DNA of 64,000 nucleotides from positions 248,001-312,000 of the forward strand of contig JASFAU010000020.1 of the NCBI GenBank assembly GCA_039704465.1, written 5' to 3'. This stretch comes from Plasmodiophora brassicae (Eukaryota; Endomyxa; Phytomyxea; Plasmodiophorida; Plasmodiophoridae). The notes beneath the pieces are model-generated. The model was not told where the DNA came from, did not search any database, and saw only the letters and a program-made list of their open reading frames with translations. Shown piece after piece: positions 1-10,830 of this stretch; position 1 is the first letter of the stretch; each line of letters starts with the position of its first letter. Both the position numbers and the translations under genes were made by a program.

Positions 1-1942
1 ATTGAACGTATCGACCAGGTCTTGGGCGCGGCGGCCGAGCGCCTCGAATAGGCCACGATCCACGATGTTCAGTGTCGCGCACGACCATGCCAAATTGGCC
101 ACATCGGACGCGATGAACGACTCGATCTCCATGATGGCACGCGCGCACAGCGCCGCCGTTAGTTGCGGGTTGCTGATCTCCAGTTTCGCCAACGACCAGG
201 TCAAATTGCTGATTTCCTGGGCGTTGAATCTGTCCGTCATCCCAGCAGCATGACGGCCCAGCTTGTCGAACAGCACGCGGTCTAGAACCCCCAACTTGGC
301 GAACGCCCACGACAGGTTGCCGATCGTCTGGGAGCTGAACCCGGTCGTCAGGCCGCTCGCGCGCCTGCTGATACATCCCATCAGTTCGGCGTGGAGAACC
401 CCCGCCTTTGCAAATGCCCATGCAACGTTGGCAAGACACTGAGCATTGAAATTGCCCATCGTTTCAATAGCTCGTTGGCCAAGCGCCTTGAAAGCACCGG
501 TGTCGACGGCGTCCGACTTGGCAAGTGCCCATGAAACCATGGATACCTCCGGGGCGTCGAAGCTGTCGATCGATGCAAGTACAGATTCCGGCAAGGCGTC
601 GAACAGGGCCGGATGTTTATATCCCAATGCAGCGCACGCCCACGCGATGTTGGAGATGTCGTGGGGCGACAGCTTCGTCGGGTGGGCGATGACCTGCGCT
701 GCAGCCGCATCGAGAATCGCAGCATCGGCGATCCGGACCGTTGCAAACGCCCAGGCCATGACGGCGGCCTGTTTCGGTTCCAGGCATTCGACCAGCTCCT
801 GCGTGCGCCTGGCAATCGCATCGAACAATTCCAGATCTTTGTGACCCAATTTGGCGAACGCCCAGGTGAGCCGCGATATGTTCACAGGATTGAATGACTC
901 CATGATAGCAGTGGCACGACCACTCATGGCCATGAGCAGAGCGTCATGTTTCAGGCCCATCGTGGCAAAGGCGGACGCAGCGGTTGCCAAGTCACGTGGA
1001 AGGTACCTGTTAATGTCCAGGACAATCCTGTTCGCGATGGCGCTGAACAGGTCATCGTTCGGGATGCCCAGCGTGGCAAATGCCAGGATCAATTGCGACG
1101 CGTTCAATGGCCCGATGGCGTCGAGTTCAGCGATCGACCGGCGTGCAATAATGGAAAACAGGGTCTCATCGCGAATGCCCAGTTTCGAACACGCGTTGGC
1201 CGTTATGCACAGCGACGCGGCATCGAACAGATGCGGGTACGATGTTATGCGGCGAATAACGGCCTCGTTCAGGTGGGCATCCGCGAAACCGATTCGGGCA
1301 GCTGCCCAGAGCAGAACGACCAGGTCCCGGTTGTCGATCCGCGAATCAGGAGCGATGGTTCGCGGAATAACGCTCCGGAAGAAACCGTGATCGAGGACGT
1401 CCAGTTTGGCGAGCGCGTTCACCAGTGTCGCGAGGTCCCAACCGCCCAGCATATGAAGGCCCTGACATACCCTGGCTTTGATGTCTCGCATGTAGCACAG
1501 CGCATCATTCCGGTCTGGCCGTGGTTGAGACGCACTGGATCGACATGACTCGTAGACGTGTGGGCGTACCGATGAATCCCTTGGACGTCAATTCTGCGAG
1601 GCGCTTCGACATGTGCGACAGCGTCCGGAGATGGAACCCGTTCGCACGGCTGATCAGATCCGGGAGGCACGACGTGATATTGGCGAGCTCGCGCTGCCGG
1701 TCGGGCGGCAGCTGCACGCCCGCGCTGGCGCTCCTGGCGACCTGGATCAGCAGCTTGTTGCAGATGCCCAGCGTGTACTGGTCCGGCGGGATGGCGTTGA
1801 TGCTGACCGTCGACAGCCGCCGGCGCCGCCACCGCGACGTCACCCTCCCCAACAACATCACCCCAAAATGATTATGGCCGCCTCGCTGCAGCAGCGACGA
1901 CACGATGCAGCCGACTGGGGGAACTGCACGACCCGCCGACAT
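1..1942 (-). CDS. Organellar RNA-binding-type helical repeat protein (OPR/HPR/FAST-like), 3' end outside the window
   Basis: The reverse strand from about 1450 down to base 1 reads as a long run of 35-40-residue helical repeats with cores such as NVAWAFAKAGV, NLSWAFAKLGV, NIAWACAALGY and NLTWSLAKLEI; I count about ten. Such repeats occur in OPR/HPR and FASTK-like proteins that bind mitochondrial or plastid RNA and often end in a RAP domain, which would lie beyond the left edge. The first exon starts near 1942 (an in-frame ATG at 1999 is the alternative). It is rich in Arg, Ser and Val and poor in acidic residues, which suits a mitochondrial presequence. At least one intron lies between about 1440 and 1560; its exact ends are unresolved. 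The organellar role is inferred. Confidence 0.75.
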
Positions 1943-2204
1943 CGAAAGTCGCACCTGGAGATCCGCATTTTTTGTCGACTGCGAAGTCGTCGAGGACAAG
2001 TGGATACGGTGGCCTAATTCTGGGCGCGTCTTGATGCGCGGACACCAGAATATTAACCGACTACCAACTCGAACGCCATGGGCGTGTCAAACATCCCCAA
2101 CGGACGTGTGAGCATGGGCGAATGAAGCATAATTGCAGGGACGTCGTTTGCTGTCCACAGGCTTATTGTGAACGGCGTTCATGCATCTGGGTTGCCATCA
2201 TGGC

Positions 2205-2364
2205 CCAGCTCATCTCGGTTCCCAGCAACGCGTACAATCCGATCGGTACCGCTGCTGTCATGAGCGTATTCGCTCTGGGCCACATATATATGCCTGCATT
2301 GCCGACACGTTCAAGGTTTCGAAACACGAGCGCACCCGCCCCGGCCTTTCCTTCTTTCAAGTGA
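2205..2364 (+). pseudogene. Decayed copy of the 3' end of the membrane-protein gene at 2593-3651
   Basis: The frame reads LISVPSNAYN...VMSVFALGHI, matching FVSVPGYTNS...FMSAFGLGHV near the C-terminus of the next gene (about 3485-3600). DNA similarity continues over the stretch ending in GCCTGCATTGCCGACA. No matching 5' part was seen, so this looks like a truncated tandem duplicate. The short frame around it is not expected to be a working gene. Confidence 0.55.
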
Positions 2365-2592
2365 ACAATGCCCAACGGTGCGCCGTTGCCGTCTTCCTGG
2401 TCAGCCTGCACTGGAGGACTATAATGTGCACCGTCCAGAACCAATGTACGTGCCTCCATACCATGCGTACCAATACACGCTCGCCTGCAAGAATAATCTC
2501 CGAGGAACACGCCGCGCTGGCTCCGTCAGTCCGTGGAGGACTGCTGCCGAATTGCATCTATCTGGTACTCGCTGTCTTCGGCCACTGCAGCG

Positions 2593-3651
2593 ATGCTGAG
2601 GCTTCTGACTGTCGTTGCCGCGGCACTGCTGATGATGGCTCGCACCCACGCCATGATAAATCCCAATGCACTGGCGACGTCGACGTCGAGGGCGACCCAT
2701 GCTGCCGTTGACATCGAAGCCGGCGGCGTCGATGATAACCGCAGTACGCCTCGTGCCGGCATGAACAGTGCCTCGGAACGGTCCTATATCAACACGTTGC
2801 GCGAAACCTTACTGGACAGCAGCAGGCCTGTGAATCCGATGGCGGCACTCATGCGCCGCAACCCGGAGGAATTCTGGAACGAAACTGACGTCCTAGACAG
2901 ATTTGGTCGCGGTACCCCTACTGACGTGGTTAACGGTTGCACCGGCGCCCTGTTGCAAGTGTCCGTCTACGAATTCCAAGCCAACTCGTTTCTTGCTGTT
3001 TGCGGCTACGTGATCACGGCTCTTGTGCTCCCGCTTCTCCTGTCCGCGAATCTGGTCCATTACGCCAACGACGAACGCAAAAGCCCACTTGATCGCGCGA
3101 TACTCCCGGTTGTGGCTGCGGTTGTTCTTATTTGGTTGACAAGGTTCGGGATACAAGTCGGAACGGCCTTTGCGGCAATGTCTCAGTTCGCGCGTCAACG
3201 TCGTCGCCTCCTTACATCAGCGCCCAAGGTCACCAGCTGCTTGTTAAGGGTTGCGCCATTCGTCCTAACCGCTGGAACGACAAGCGCCATCGCCGGCCAG
3301 GACATTGCCGTCGGTGCGAAGTTCGGAACACTCTATGGCACCGCGATGTTGGCTCCTCATCTGTGGGACACGCTCTGTGTGCCGAGGGATGTTCAAGGCA
3401 GGCCGTTGCCGCGACGCCGCTGGTGGCTAAATCCATCGTTCTGGGCCGATACGTTCATGGGTTCGGCGTTTATCTGGAGTACGATACTGGCCATGTTCGT
3501 ATCGGTTCCCGGGTACACAAACAGCGTCCTCGCCACGGCCGCATTCATGAGTGCATTCGGCCTAGGCCATGTGGCCTGCATTGCCGACAAGTTCCCGTTC
3601 CCCGATGCCGGACCTGACCCGGCCGGCCCAGCTAATCCCCCTTCCAACTGA
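2593..3651 (+). CDS. Unknown multi-pass membrane protein with signal peptide
   Basis: Uninterrupted frame of 352 codons. I chose the ATG at 2593 because it opens a signal-like stretch (MLRLLTVVAAALLMMART) and drops 20 polar residues of the longer frame. Hydrophobic segments follow near residues 135-160 (SFLAVCGYVITALVLPLLL), 170-190 (ILPVVAAVVLIWL), 225-240 and two more in the C-terminal third (FIWSTILAMFVSVP; VLATAAFMSAFGLGHVACI). The tail is Pro-rich. I recognise no family. A partial decayed copy of its C-terminus lies just upstream, so the gene may belong to a lineage-specific family. No intron is needed. Confidence 0.65.
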   Translation: MLRLLTVVAAALLMMARTHAMINPNALATSTSRATHAAVDIEAGGVDDNRSTPRAGMNSASERSYINTLRETLLDSSRPVNPMAALMRRNPEEFWNETDVLDRFGRGTPTDVVNGCTGALLQVSVYEFQANSFLAVCGYVITALVLPLLLSANLVHYANDERKSPLDRAILPVVAAVVLIWLTRFGIQVGTAFAAMSQFARQRRRLLTSAPKVTSCLLRVAPFVLTAGTTSAIAGQDIAVGAKFGTLYGTAMLAPHLWDTLCVPRDVQGRPLPRRRWWLNPSFWADTFMGSAFIWSTILAMFVSVPGYTNSVLATAAFMSAFGLGHVACIADKFPFPDAGPDPAGPANPPSN

Positions 3652-3808
3652 CGTCCCAACCGTCCAGCACAGTTCCCTGTTTTCGATAAACGTTCAAATT
3701 GCGTCTCGACGAACGTTCGCCTGCGACCTGAGACATGTGACGCCGGTGTTTTACTGTTTCCCATTTCCCGGTGAACGCCCCTCCCATGCCTCACGAAGCA
3801 CACTCCTC

Positions 3809-4550
3809 CTATTGGTCTAGGAACTTCACGCCGGTTTCATCGGAGGTTTCGGCTGGGATGATGGAGGCCTGTCCCTTGTCAGCCAGTAGTCGGACGGCGG
3901 CGACCAGGACCTGATCGTTGGCCCCATGGAACGCTGTCCACAGCGTATGTCAGAAGACTGTAAAACGACGACGGTGCCCCGCGGTCGCGCGTACGCTGCC
4001 CCATGGTGGAGTCGCCGCTGTGCAACTCAAAGATCGTGCAGATCTCGTTCATGTGCTGCGTGTCCTTCGCCCATTGGTAGATCAGCTGGGATAGCTCCTG
4101 GACGGTCCTATCGGACACGACGATGGCGGTCTGCGACGTATCCCGCCAGATCCCGTATCCTCTCGACACGACCTCGTCGAGTACGGCCCGGACCCCTTCC
4201 GGCGACAGTTTCCCTACGCCACGAAATCAGCGCCCTGATCGCGGTACCGCACCGATGAACCGCGTTACGATTGATGGCGGGATTATGGAATACGTTCGCG
4301 GTCGTCGAACCCTGCGGCTCGTGCACGTACAGGACGTTCTGCTTGTGCGCGCGGACATGGTCGACGACGAGGTCGACCCACATCGCCACTACGGAGGCGA
4401 CACGTGAGCATCGGCGACCCAGGGCGCGCCCGTCCGCGTCAAGTACCGACGCTGCTTCTGCCGGGTCGCCAGCACCGGCTGCAGCGTGAAGAACGGCGGC
4501 AGCGCCCACATGCGGCGGACGTTCGCGCCAGCGTCCCCATCGACCGCCAT
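3809..4550 (-). CDS. VPS25: VPS25, ESCRT-II complex subunit
   Basis: Four exons (4451-4550, 4269-4388, 3995-4213, 3809-3933) join in phase to 187 residues, close to the usual 175-190. The N-terminal winged helix has PPFFTLQPVLATRQKQ followed by LAMWVDLVV, matching the family's PPFFTLQP..TRQKQLA..C motif. The second winged helix shows RKLSPEGVRAVLDEV, LIYQWAKD and the C-terminal block FHGANDQVL ending GVKFLDQ. VPS25 links ESCRT-II to ESCRT-III (VPS20) during cargo sorting on endosomes. Two donors are GTCGGT and GTAACG, weaker than most in this window. The ATG is the only one giving a family-length N-terminus. No operon-like context. Confidence 0.92.
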
Positions 4551-4659
4551 GGCCTGCAGCCTGCTGCCACGAATAGGGCCGAACTGCGACCCGCCCGAAC
4601 TGATCCGCCCACCGTCGCGCTGTTCTTCAGGCGTGTGCCGTGTGGGTACTTATTATTGG

Positions 4660-4900
4660 GTATATGCCACACACTGACCTGTCGAGTGTACACCGAAAGC
4701 GCATGGGGCCTAGCGCAAGTCTCAGAAGCGTTGCCCGTGCATGGCGTGCCGCAGTTGCCGGAGGTCGTGGCCGCCCCGCCAGCTAGCAGAGTATTCCGTG
4801 CCGAAATACGTTTAACCGACACAGGCCAGATCGCATGTACGTCGCTGCTGCGTTCGAGGTCGACGCCGCCGGTGCGGTCACCTTGAGCATTCGCGACCCG
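4660..4900 (-). pseudogene. WSC-domain remnant
   Basis: On the reverse strand one frame reads YFGTEYSASW and the adjacent frame reads GNCGTPCTGNASETC, together covering the two halves of a WSC domain. They are one base out of frame with each other, a stop precedes the first half and the central CWCG is lost. No intron of normal size fits between them. It resembles the intact WSC exon at about 5300-5500, so it is probably a decayed duplicate of that gene. Confidence 0.5.
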
Positions 4901-5148
4901 TCGCCGCCAACAAGCCGACCAGCGCCAGACCTCGCTGACAAATGATATGACGGTCATCGTCCTGCGCTGCATTGCTGACGCGCCGTCGGTGTGTCGATTC
5001 AAGCGGATGCCGCCACAGAGCGGGGAGCACCTCTGCTACCCTGTAACAACGCGCCGATGCCTGCAGCGTCGTCGGCTCGAAGGAAATCCCTCTACTCGAG
5101 AAGAACTTGGTGGACACGATTGTATTCTGCAAGAATGACCAACGGATT

Positions 5149-6234
5149 TCAAACGAACGAGCCCAAGACGATGGACACGAAGAAAGCGACGGCGGTGTAG
5201 GCCGGCACGAGTGGAGCCACTGGAGGGATGGCGCCAGCAATGCCAGCGACAAGTTCGACGTGCGGACGAAGGGGGAGATGGCGTTCGATTCGGTCTCCCG
5301 CAAATCGCGCCCGGGTTACCAGCGCACGGCGCCATCGTCTGAGTCGACGTCTGCAGGGACTTCTGAAGGTTGGTTCCGCACCAGCAATTGTACCCGTACT
5401 CGGTGCCGAAGTAGTCGCAGAACGCCCTGCAGATGTGTACATGAACGACGCCGCATTCGACGTCGCCGCCGCTTGCGCCAGCGTGGTTGTCGTTCCCGCG
5501 ATGCCTGCAATAGTTTACGCGTCTGATGTACCACGACTGCCGCCGACGGCCGGCGACAGGACGATCCGATCGCCGATTATCCATCCCATCACGATGACAT
5601 CGGGCATGACTTCGATGGTTGTCGCGCCAACGGCGGGAGCGGCGAGCAGCGTCCATGATCTTGTCAGGGGTGTTCCCGTGATCGAGGTCGACCCTGAGTA
5701 CTCGCCCAGAAACCTCTCAACGGCCTCGCCTTCGAACGTGTACGACATCGCGTTCGCCTTGATGTAAACGTACGTGCGCCCTTGCGTTTGTGACCGCCAG
5801 GTCGAAAGTGCCACCGGCAAAGACGATGACGTACCCAGCGCACAGCCACTGGTCCTGTTGTGTTTGTGTCGCATCGGTCCTCTGTACGGTCCCATACACG
5901 AGCAAGCCGGCGACGTTCAGGTTGTCGTCCATGACCAGGGTCGAATCGGCGCCAATGATATAGTATTGTGATTGCAGGCAGCAACGCGCCTGGTCGTGAA
6001 CGGCCTCCCAGAAAGGGTGACGGCCGGCAGTGACGATGATACCTGGCATTGGCTCCGGAACTGGGGTCGAAGTTTGGTCGGCAATTGAGCCGCGTACGAA
6101 GTGTTGATGAGGCGCGGGAAGTCGTTCAAGAAACGGACGATGTCGGCCTGGCCGTATCCGGCATACTGGTCATCCACTATCGTCACGAGTGCAGGAATAC
6201 TCCAGCACAAAGCCCAGCGCATGCGACCGACCAC
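5149..6234 (-). CDS. G8-WSC single-pass surface protein (probable)
   Basis: On the reverse strand a G8-like block (YYIIGADSTLVMDDNLNVAG, LLVYGTVQ, AGGTFDLAVTN) leads into SITGTPLTRSW and VIVMGWIIGDRIVL, the end of a G8 domain. A WSC domain follows, with ICRAFCDYFGTEYGYNCWCG and CAGNPGAICGRPNR. The protein ends in a hydrophobic C-terminus (AYTAVAFFVSIVLGSFV) and a stop at 5149. The segments lie in different frames, but introns of about 78, 30 and 40 bp would join them in phase. G8 and WSC domains occur in extracellular proteins, and WSC is linked to glycan binding. The N-terminal exon at 6234 has a weak signal-like segment. Exon ends are only partly certain, and a decaying gene cannot be excluded because WSC relics lie beside it. 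Confidence 0.6.
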
Positions 6235-6437
6235 CTCATTCGTTCGAGACCATCCTAATGGTAAGAATTTCGGCCCGGCAAGGCCACCCTAAGACCTTAT
6301 ACGTAAAGCCGTCTGCCGAAAAGTCTGACGATAGAGACCCGTCGCATCACCAATCAAGTGTGACGAGGGTAGCCATGAGAAAACTAAAAAGGTCAGTCAG
6401 TGGCCATTTGGACAGGCTTTAACATTTGGACACGAAA

Positions 6438-7913
6438 TCAAGCTTCGCAATCGGTTTGCGAATAGTCATCGGTGACAATGTGCTTGAGACGGGCTTCCAT
6501 GGCACGGACGAGTTCATCTGCGTGGTCGGAAGAGAGATGGTAATCACGGAAGTTGAGAGTGATACAGGGCGTACTGTTGATGGTCATGATGTTCATCAAG
6601 GGCATCATCGCGCCAGTGGTGAACCCAGCGGACGTGATCTTAGCATGGAGGCCGTCTTCCAGCGCCAATGATTTTACAGTGATGCGGTTGTCGATGGCGC
6701 CCATGCTGCTGACCCCGAAGCTGAGCATCGTGATCTTGCTCTCGTCCACGACCCAAGTCTCAGGGATGATATCAGGCACCTTGGCTATCTTCATCAGCAA
6801 ACTGCGCCACACCACTGCCGATTGACACTTCTTGAACGTCAACGACTTCTTCATCACCCTGCGGGAAATTTCCCAAACTGTATCGTCTCGCGTCGACCAC
6901 GTTATCCGGCTGTCGCTAACGTACTGGTCCAGGTCGGATTTCCAGTCTTCCCGATCCGTGTAACGTCTGTTGTCGACCATGCAATTGGTGACCACGTACG
7001 TGTTGCGTCGGTTGATGATACCGTGGAGAGACTCGACAAGGACGCCGTTCAGGAGCGCCGTAATCGTCACCGGCCCATGGCGCTTCAGAGCGCGTTTCAA
7101 CTTTGCCAGCGAATCTCCATCGACTTTGATGAGGCGGACACGAGACGGGAACGCGTCGCGAAGAGGCGTTGCGCCGCCGACGATGCTTTGGAAGACGCCA
7201 CCACGACGGTCTCCGAAACCGGTCCAGATCGTCTGCTTTCCGACCGTGACCCGGAGGCTTCTCCCAAGCAGAGAGAACAGGAACGGCAGACCTCGCCAGC
7301 GTCCAATGTCTGGGGCAATGTCCAGGACGGGCGTTTCGCGCGCATCGACCGCGAACTTGAACGTTGGATCGCATGCAGACAGGAGAAGGTCCATGGCGGT
7401 GACTAAGCCAGCCTACAGGGACAAGCGTTAAACACGAGAATTCAGAGAACGACAAATCAAACCAATCACCATGTCCATCATGGCGTGGCTGCACGACAAG
7501 ACCACCCACATTCGAGGCTGGTCTTCGTCGATGACGATTGTCACAGACCACTGCACGTCATCGAGGTTGAATTCGTGATTCGTCAAGGTCTCCAGCAGTG
7601 ATTTGAATTCAGCTTCACCGTGAACGCGTTCTGTGTTGACGATAGAGTCGTGGGCTCGAGGGTCGAGGTCTACGAACTCAGCAGCAAACTGGTCTCCTTG
7701 ACCGACCATGTGAATGGTCTTCCTTAAGCGCGGATACGTGTTCCACATCATGTACGTGGCCGCCTGGGAGATCTGGTCATGCGCCGCTGACATCGCGTCG
7801 GGCAAGGTGCCATTGGGGACGGTGAACTCGACAAACAGGTTGATGGACGGCAGCAGGCCCAGCAACTGCAGGCGAAGGCACATGAGATTACTCCAGCTCA
7901 GCGGGCGACCCAT
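6438..7913 (-). CDS. Condensation / alcohol-acetyltransferase-like acyltransferase
   Basis: Two exons (7470-7913 and 6438-7412) with a 57-bp intron give 472 residues. The intron splits the active-site motif: exon 1 ends HAMMDM and exon 2 begins AGLV, giving H-A-M-M-D-M-A-G, the HxxxD-type motif of CoA-dependent acyltransferases (condensation, BAHD, AATase). The N-terminus starts GRPLSWSN, as these domains often do, then NTYPRLRKTI. The C-terminal half has SFGVSSMGAI and FRDYHLSSDHADEL, typical of this fold. Substrate unknown; the final G is displaced compared with HHxxxDG. Extra 5' exons up to about 8190 are possible: a CA microsatellite and acceptor-like sites lie there. Confidence 0.72.
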
Positions 7914-7986
7914 GACGGCTTCCTGAACCGCACGACGAGGCTGTGTGCGGCAACCTGGATCAACAGTGCGATGTCGGGCACTGCCC

Positions 7987-8010
7987 CACACACACACACA
8001 CACACACACA
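7987..8010. repeat. (CA)12 microsatellite
   Basis: Pure CA dinucleotide run just upstream of the acyltransferase ATG. It probably lies in a 5' intron or the promoter and is expected to vary in length. Confidence 0.95.
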
Positions 8011-8013
8011 ACC

Positions 8014-8585
8014 CTATATCGGGCACCGGGGATGCCGCCGTCGCCGTCGCATCGCGAAATCGGGGCCCGAACTGGAATTGTCGCCACCAGAGCTCTCTGC
8101 GTGGATCCAGAAATGGCATGCTCTGGACGCAGGCTTTGATACTTGAGTCGACGCGGCGGTCGTCATGTTGTCCAACTGTCCCTGGCATGCGCGACGTATT
8201 CCGTCAGATGTGCGTTTTGTGGGAGACGAAATTCACGACCTGATTTGGTTCCGTTTGCCGACACCGGCGACTGTCTGGGGCCACGACTCGCCACAGCCAA
8301 GCTCTACTGCAGTTGAAGACCCTCGCCGACGGCGTGCCAGACGAACCCAGGCGTCGGACGTCCTTCCAGACCGTCTTAATCGGGTAGAAAACCACGGCGG
8401 TGAAGATAAGGCGATCAGTAACGGGCGACGACGACGAATGCCGCGCCGGGTGAATGCGGGTCAAGACGGCAACCGAACTGTCGCCCACAGTTGGACGTCA
8501 ATCGACGCTGTGCAGCCAGCCTGTTAATAAAACGTCGTATGATTGAGAACGCGCGCACGGTATCGATGTATTGCAATGAACAGGT
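8014..8585. other. Gap without a supported gene
   Basis: Only short overlapping frames on both strands. A reverse frame (8204-8488) has one hydrophobic stretch but no recognisable family and no splice partners I could justify. The left part may contain 5' exons of the acyltransferase. Confidence 0.4.
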
Positions 8586-9220
8586 TTAGCGGACCAGAAG
8601 CAGGCCGCCAAAGGTCAGGGCGAAGGCGGTTACCATCCAGAGCATCGAGAGACTGCCGGTGCTGATCAGCGACGATTGCGGCACTTTCCTGCGCGTCGAC
8701 AGGTGCATTGGGGTCTGGACGTCCTCGCGTCGACGGTGCCGGTGTCGGCACGCAGACGACGGACGGATCCTGGCAATCCGAAAGGAAGTTGCATCCTAAG
8801 GCGCCCGTCCCCGTCATCGCGACGATGATGGCTTCGCAGGACGTCGTGTTTCGACAGGCGGCGACAGAGTCGGACGGGGCAACCCCACCATCAAGGACGC
8901 GGGTCTGGCCTGCATCCGGCGTAGAGTATAGGCCGCAGAAATGGCCCATGCGAGTGCCCCAGTACGTGAACGACTTGCATTGCGCGTTCTTCGCTCAGGC
9001 CACAGCACAAGATGGCGAGTCGGGGGCGACGCCCGTCTCCTCCAGCAGCACCGGCACTGCCGGTGCCGTCGACGGTGCCGTCTTCGCCATGCAGAGGATG
9101 GACTTGTCCGGGCAGTTCGAAACAGGGGCAGTGTACATCACGCTGCCGATCCCGGTCCAGACCGAGGTGGCGACTTGGTCGAAGCAGGCGACAGCCCGTT
9201 CAGATGGGACTACGTTAATT
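8586..9220 (-). CDS. Cys-rich extracellular protein with C-terminal membrane anchor (5' exon not found)
   Basis: Three in-phase exons (9031-9220, 8735-8988, 8586-8688) are separated by 42- and 46-bp introns. The ectodomain is Cys-rich, with CPDKSILC, CKSFTYWGTRMGHFCGLY, CRNTTSCEAIIVAM and CNFLSDCQDPSVVC, reminiscent of PAN/Apple-type spacing. A Pro/Thr linker (PTPAP) and a C-terminal helix (MLWMVTAFALTFGGLLLVR) before the stop suggest a transmembrane or GPI anchor. The first exon shown starts after an acceptor at 9221, so a signal-peptide exon should lie further upstream; I could not place it. Family assignment is tentative. Confidence 0.5.
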
Positions 9221-9553
9221 CTGTGGGAACTGAAATCGATCGTTTGAGAGGGCCTACACGGTCACTCGGGAGACTTGACTCCATTCATACAGAACCCGAT
9301 ATGCTGATATCTCCCGCTTCAGCAAACCTGCTTATTACTACAGGTTAATGGATATTCGCTGGTGTTCCACGTTCGTACCACTGGTTAGGAACCGCGTTGA
9401 TCATCCGCCTGAAACGTGACCAAATGGCGGATTCCCGCAACCCCCAGTCTCGGGCCACGACAGCTACGGAGTGCGGACAGGCCCCCTCCCCCCCTTCCAC
9501 AGGTACGCCAACGCCGCCGGTCTGTCGCGGCATTTGCAGTTTGGGTCTTTGGG

Positions 9554-10312
9554 ATGAACTATACCAGGGCGATCCCGGCGTCGCCAGATCTTGCGTCGGC
9601 TGCCGGCCAAGATGCAGTCGGGGGCCTGACAGCCGCGCCAATCGCCGTCGGCGCACCGATGCGCGCGCAACATATCTTCGAATCGGACAACGAGGCGCAG
9701 GCGCGCAAGCGCCATCGCCTGGCGCACCCGGCACAGATCACCGGCGCCGAATGCGCTGCTTCGGTAGTGCGATCGCATGCGATCGTGGCGGAGCATGCCG
9801 CTCAAGAGTATGCCGGTGCCGGAGCGCCGGCATGGTTTGCGCCGGCGCTGCAGGCGCAGCAGGCTCAGCTGCAAGCTCAGCTGCAGGTGCAGCTGCAGGC
9901 GCAGCTGCAGGCTCAGCTGCAGCCGGTCCAAGCAGATCTCCAGGATATCCGCATCCAGCTGCAAGAGATGTCGGCGCGAACATCAAACCTGCGCGTTCGA
10001 AGCCGAAACATCCACCGGCTTTCAATCCAGCGACCTTTGTTGCCGGTCGCGAAGGACGTCGCCGGCCATCCGGCTGGGGCGATCCCACAAGTGTTTGTGG
10101 GTGTCGTCCCGCCGGGTGGCGCCTTCGCCGTGGGGGTCATCCTCCCGGCGCTGCCATATTTTCCAGTCGATGGCGTGTCAACTGCTGACATACACCGCAT
10201 GACAAGCGCCCAGCTGGACGCCATTCAATGGTTTTATCATGTGCGATTTGCTCGTAAGCCTTGTCGGCAGGCTCGATTCCGAATTCGCGGTATTCACACT
10301 GTGATTTGTTAA
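9554..10312 (+). CDS. Ala/Gln-rich coiled-coil protein of unknown function
   Basis: Open frame of 252 codons from the ATG at 9554 (MNYTRAIPASPDLA); an upstream in-frame ATG at 9416 opens a low-complexity stretch I consider untranslated. Residues about 95-140 form a Q-rich heptad array (ALQAQQAQLQ, then repeated LQAQLQ units) predicted to be a coiled coil. The C-terminal part has a short helical element (MTSAQLDAIQWFYHVRF) and ends in HTVIC. The last 39 codons and the 3' flank are duplicated in inverted orientation at 10470-10645. No enzymatic motif is visible and I do not recognise the family. Confidence 0.55.
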   Translation: MNYTRAIPASPDLASAAGQDAVGGLTAAPIAVGAPMRAQHIFESDNEAQARKRHRLAHPAQITGAECAASVVRSHAIVAEHAAQEYAGAGAPAWFAPALQAQQAQLQAQLQVQLQAQLQAQLQPVQADLQDIRIQLQEMSARTSNLRVRSRNIHRLSIQRPLLPVAKDVAGHPAGAIPQVFVGVVPPGGAFAVGVILPALPYFPVDGVSTADIHRMTSAQLDAIQWFYHVRFARKPCRQARFRIRGIHTVIC

Positions 10313-10645
10313 AAGCGCCAGGCGCCGCCCTGCAGGTGCGTCGCGACGGGCTCCAAGAGTTTCTTATCATGTAGCGCAACACTACATGATCCTGAGCCGG
10401 CAGAGTATAAATAGGCGGTTATTTGGTACTGTGCCGTCCACGTGAAGATTCGCGTTTTGTTAATTTGCTAATTGTAAGAAACTCTTGCAACCCGTCGCGA
10501 CGCACCTGCAGGGCGGCGCCTGGCGTTATTAACAAATCACAGTGTGAATACCGCGAATTCGGAATCGAGCCTGCCGACAAGGCTTACGAGCAAAGCGCAC
10601 ATTATAAAACCATTGAAGGGCGTCCAGCTGGGCGCTTGTCATGCG
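10195..10645. repeat. Long inverted repeat duplicating the 3' end of the upstream CDS
   Basis: Arms at about 10195-10369 and 10470-10645 (about 175 bp each, nearly identical by eye) flank a 100-bp spacer. The left arm contains the last 39 codons of the Gln/Ala-rich gene, its stop and the start of the 3' flank; the right arm is the reverse complement. The spacer holds a TATA-like site (TATAAATA, 10406-10413). No terminal repeats or target duplication were recognised. Confidence 0.85.
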
Positions 10646-10830
10646 GTTAGGACGATGTTTACAGCGGTCTGGGTGTCGACCCATCCGTTTTCTTGGAAAT
10701 GGACCGACACCTGGAATACTGTGTCAAAGGGCACTTAGAAATTGATTCGAAGCCCCCAGTAAAGTACACACCCATTGATTCGGCTCGTCAGATTGGACTT
10801 TGCACCGCGTTTTTTGGCCACACGGTCGAG

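Noticed and set aside
6100..6300. Reading the G8-WSC gene as frameshifted throughout
   Set aside because: All frame changes can be explained by 30-78-bp GT..AG introns in phase, so I kept it as a probable gene while noting doubt.
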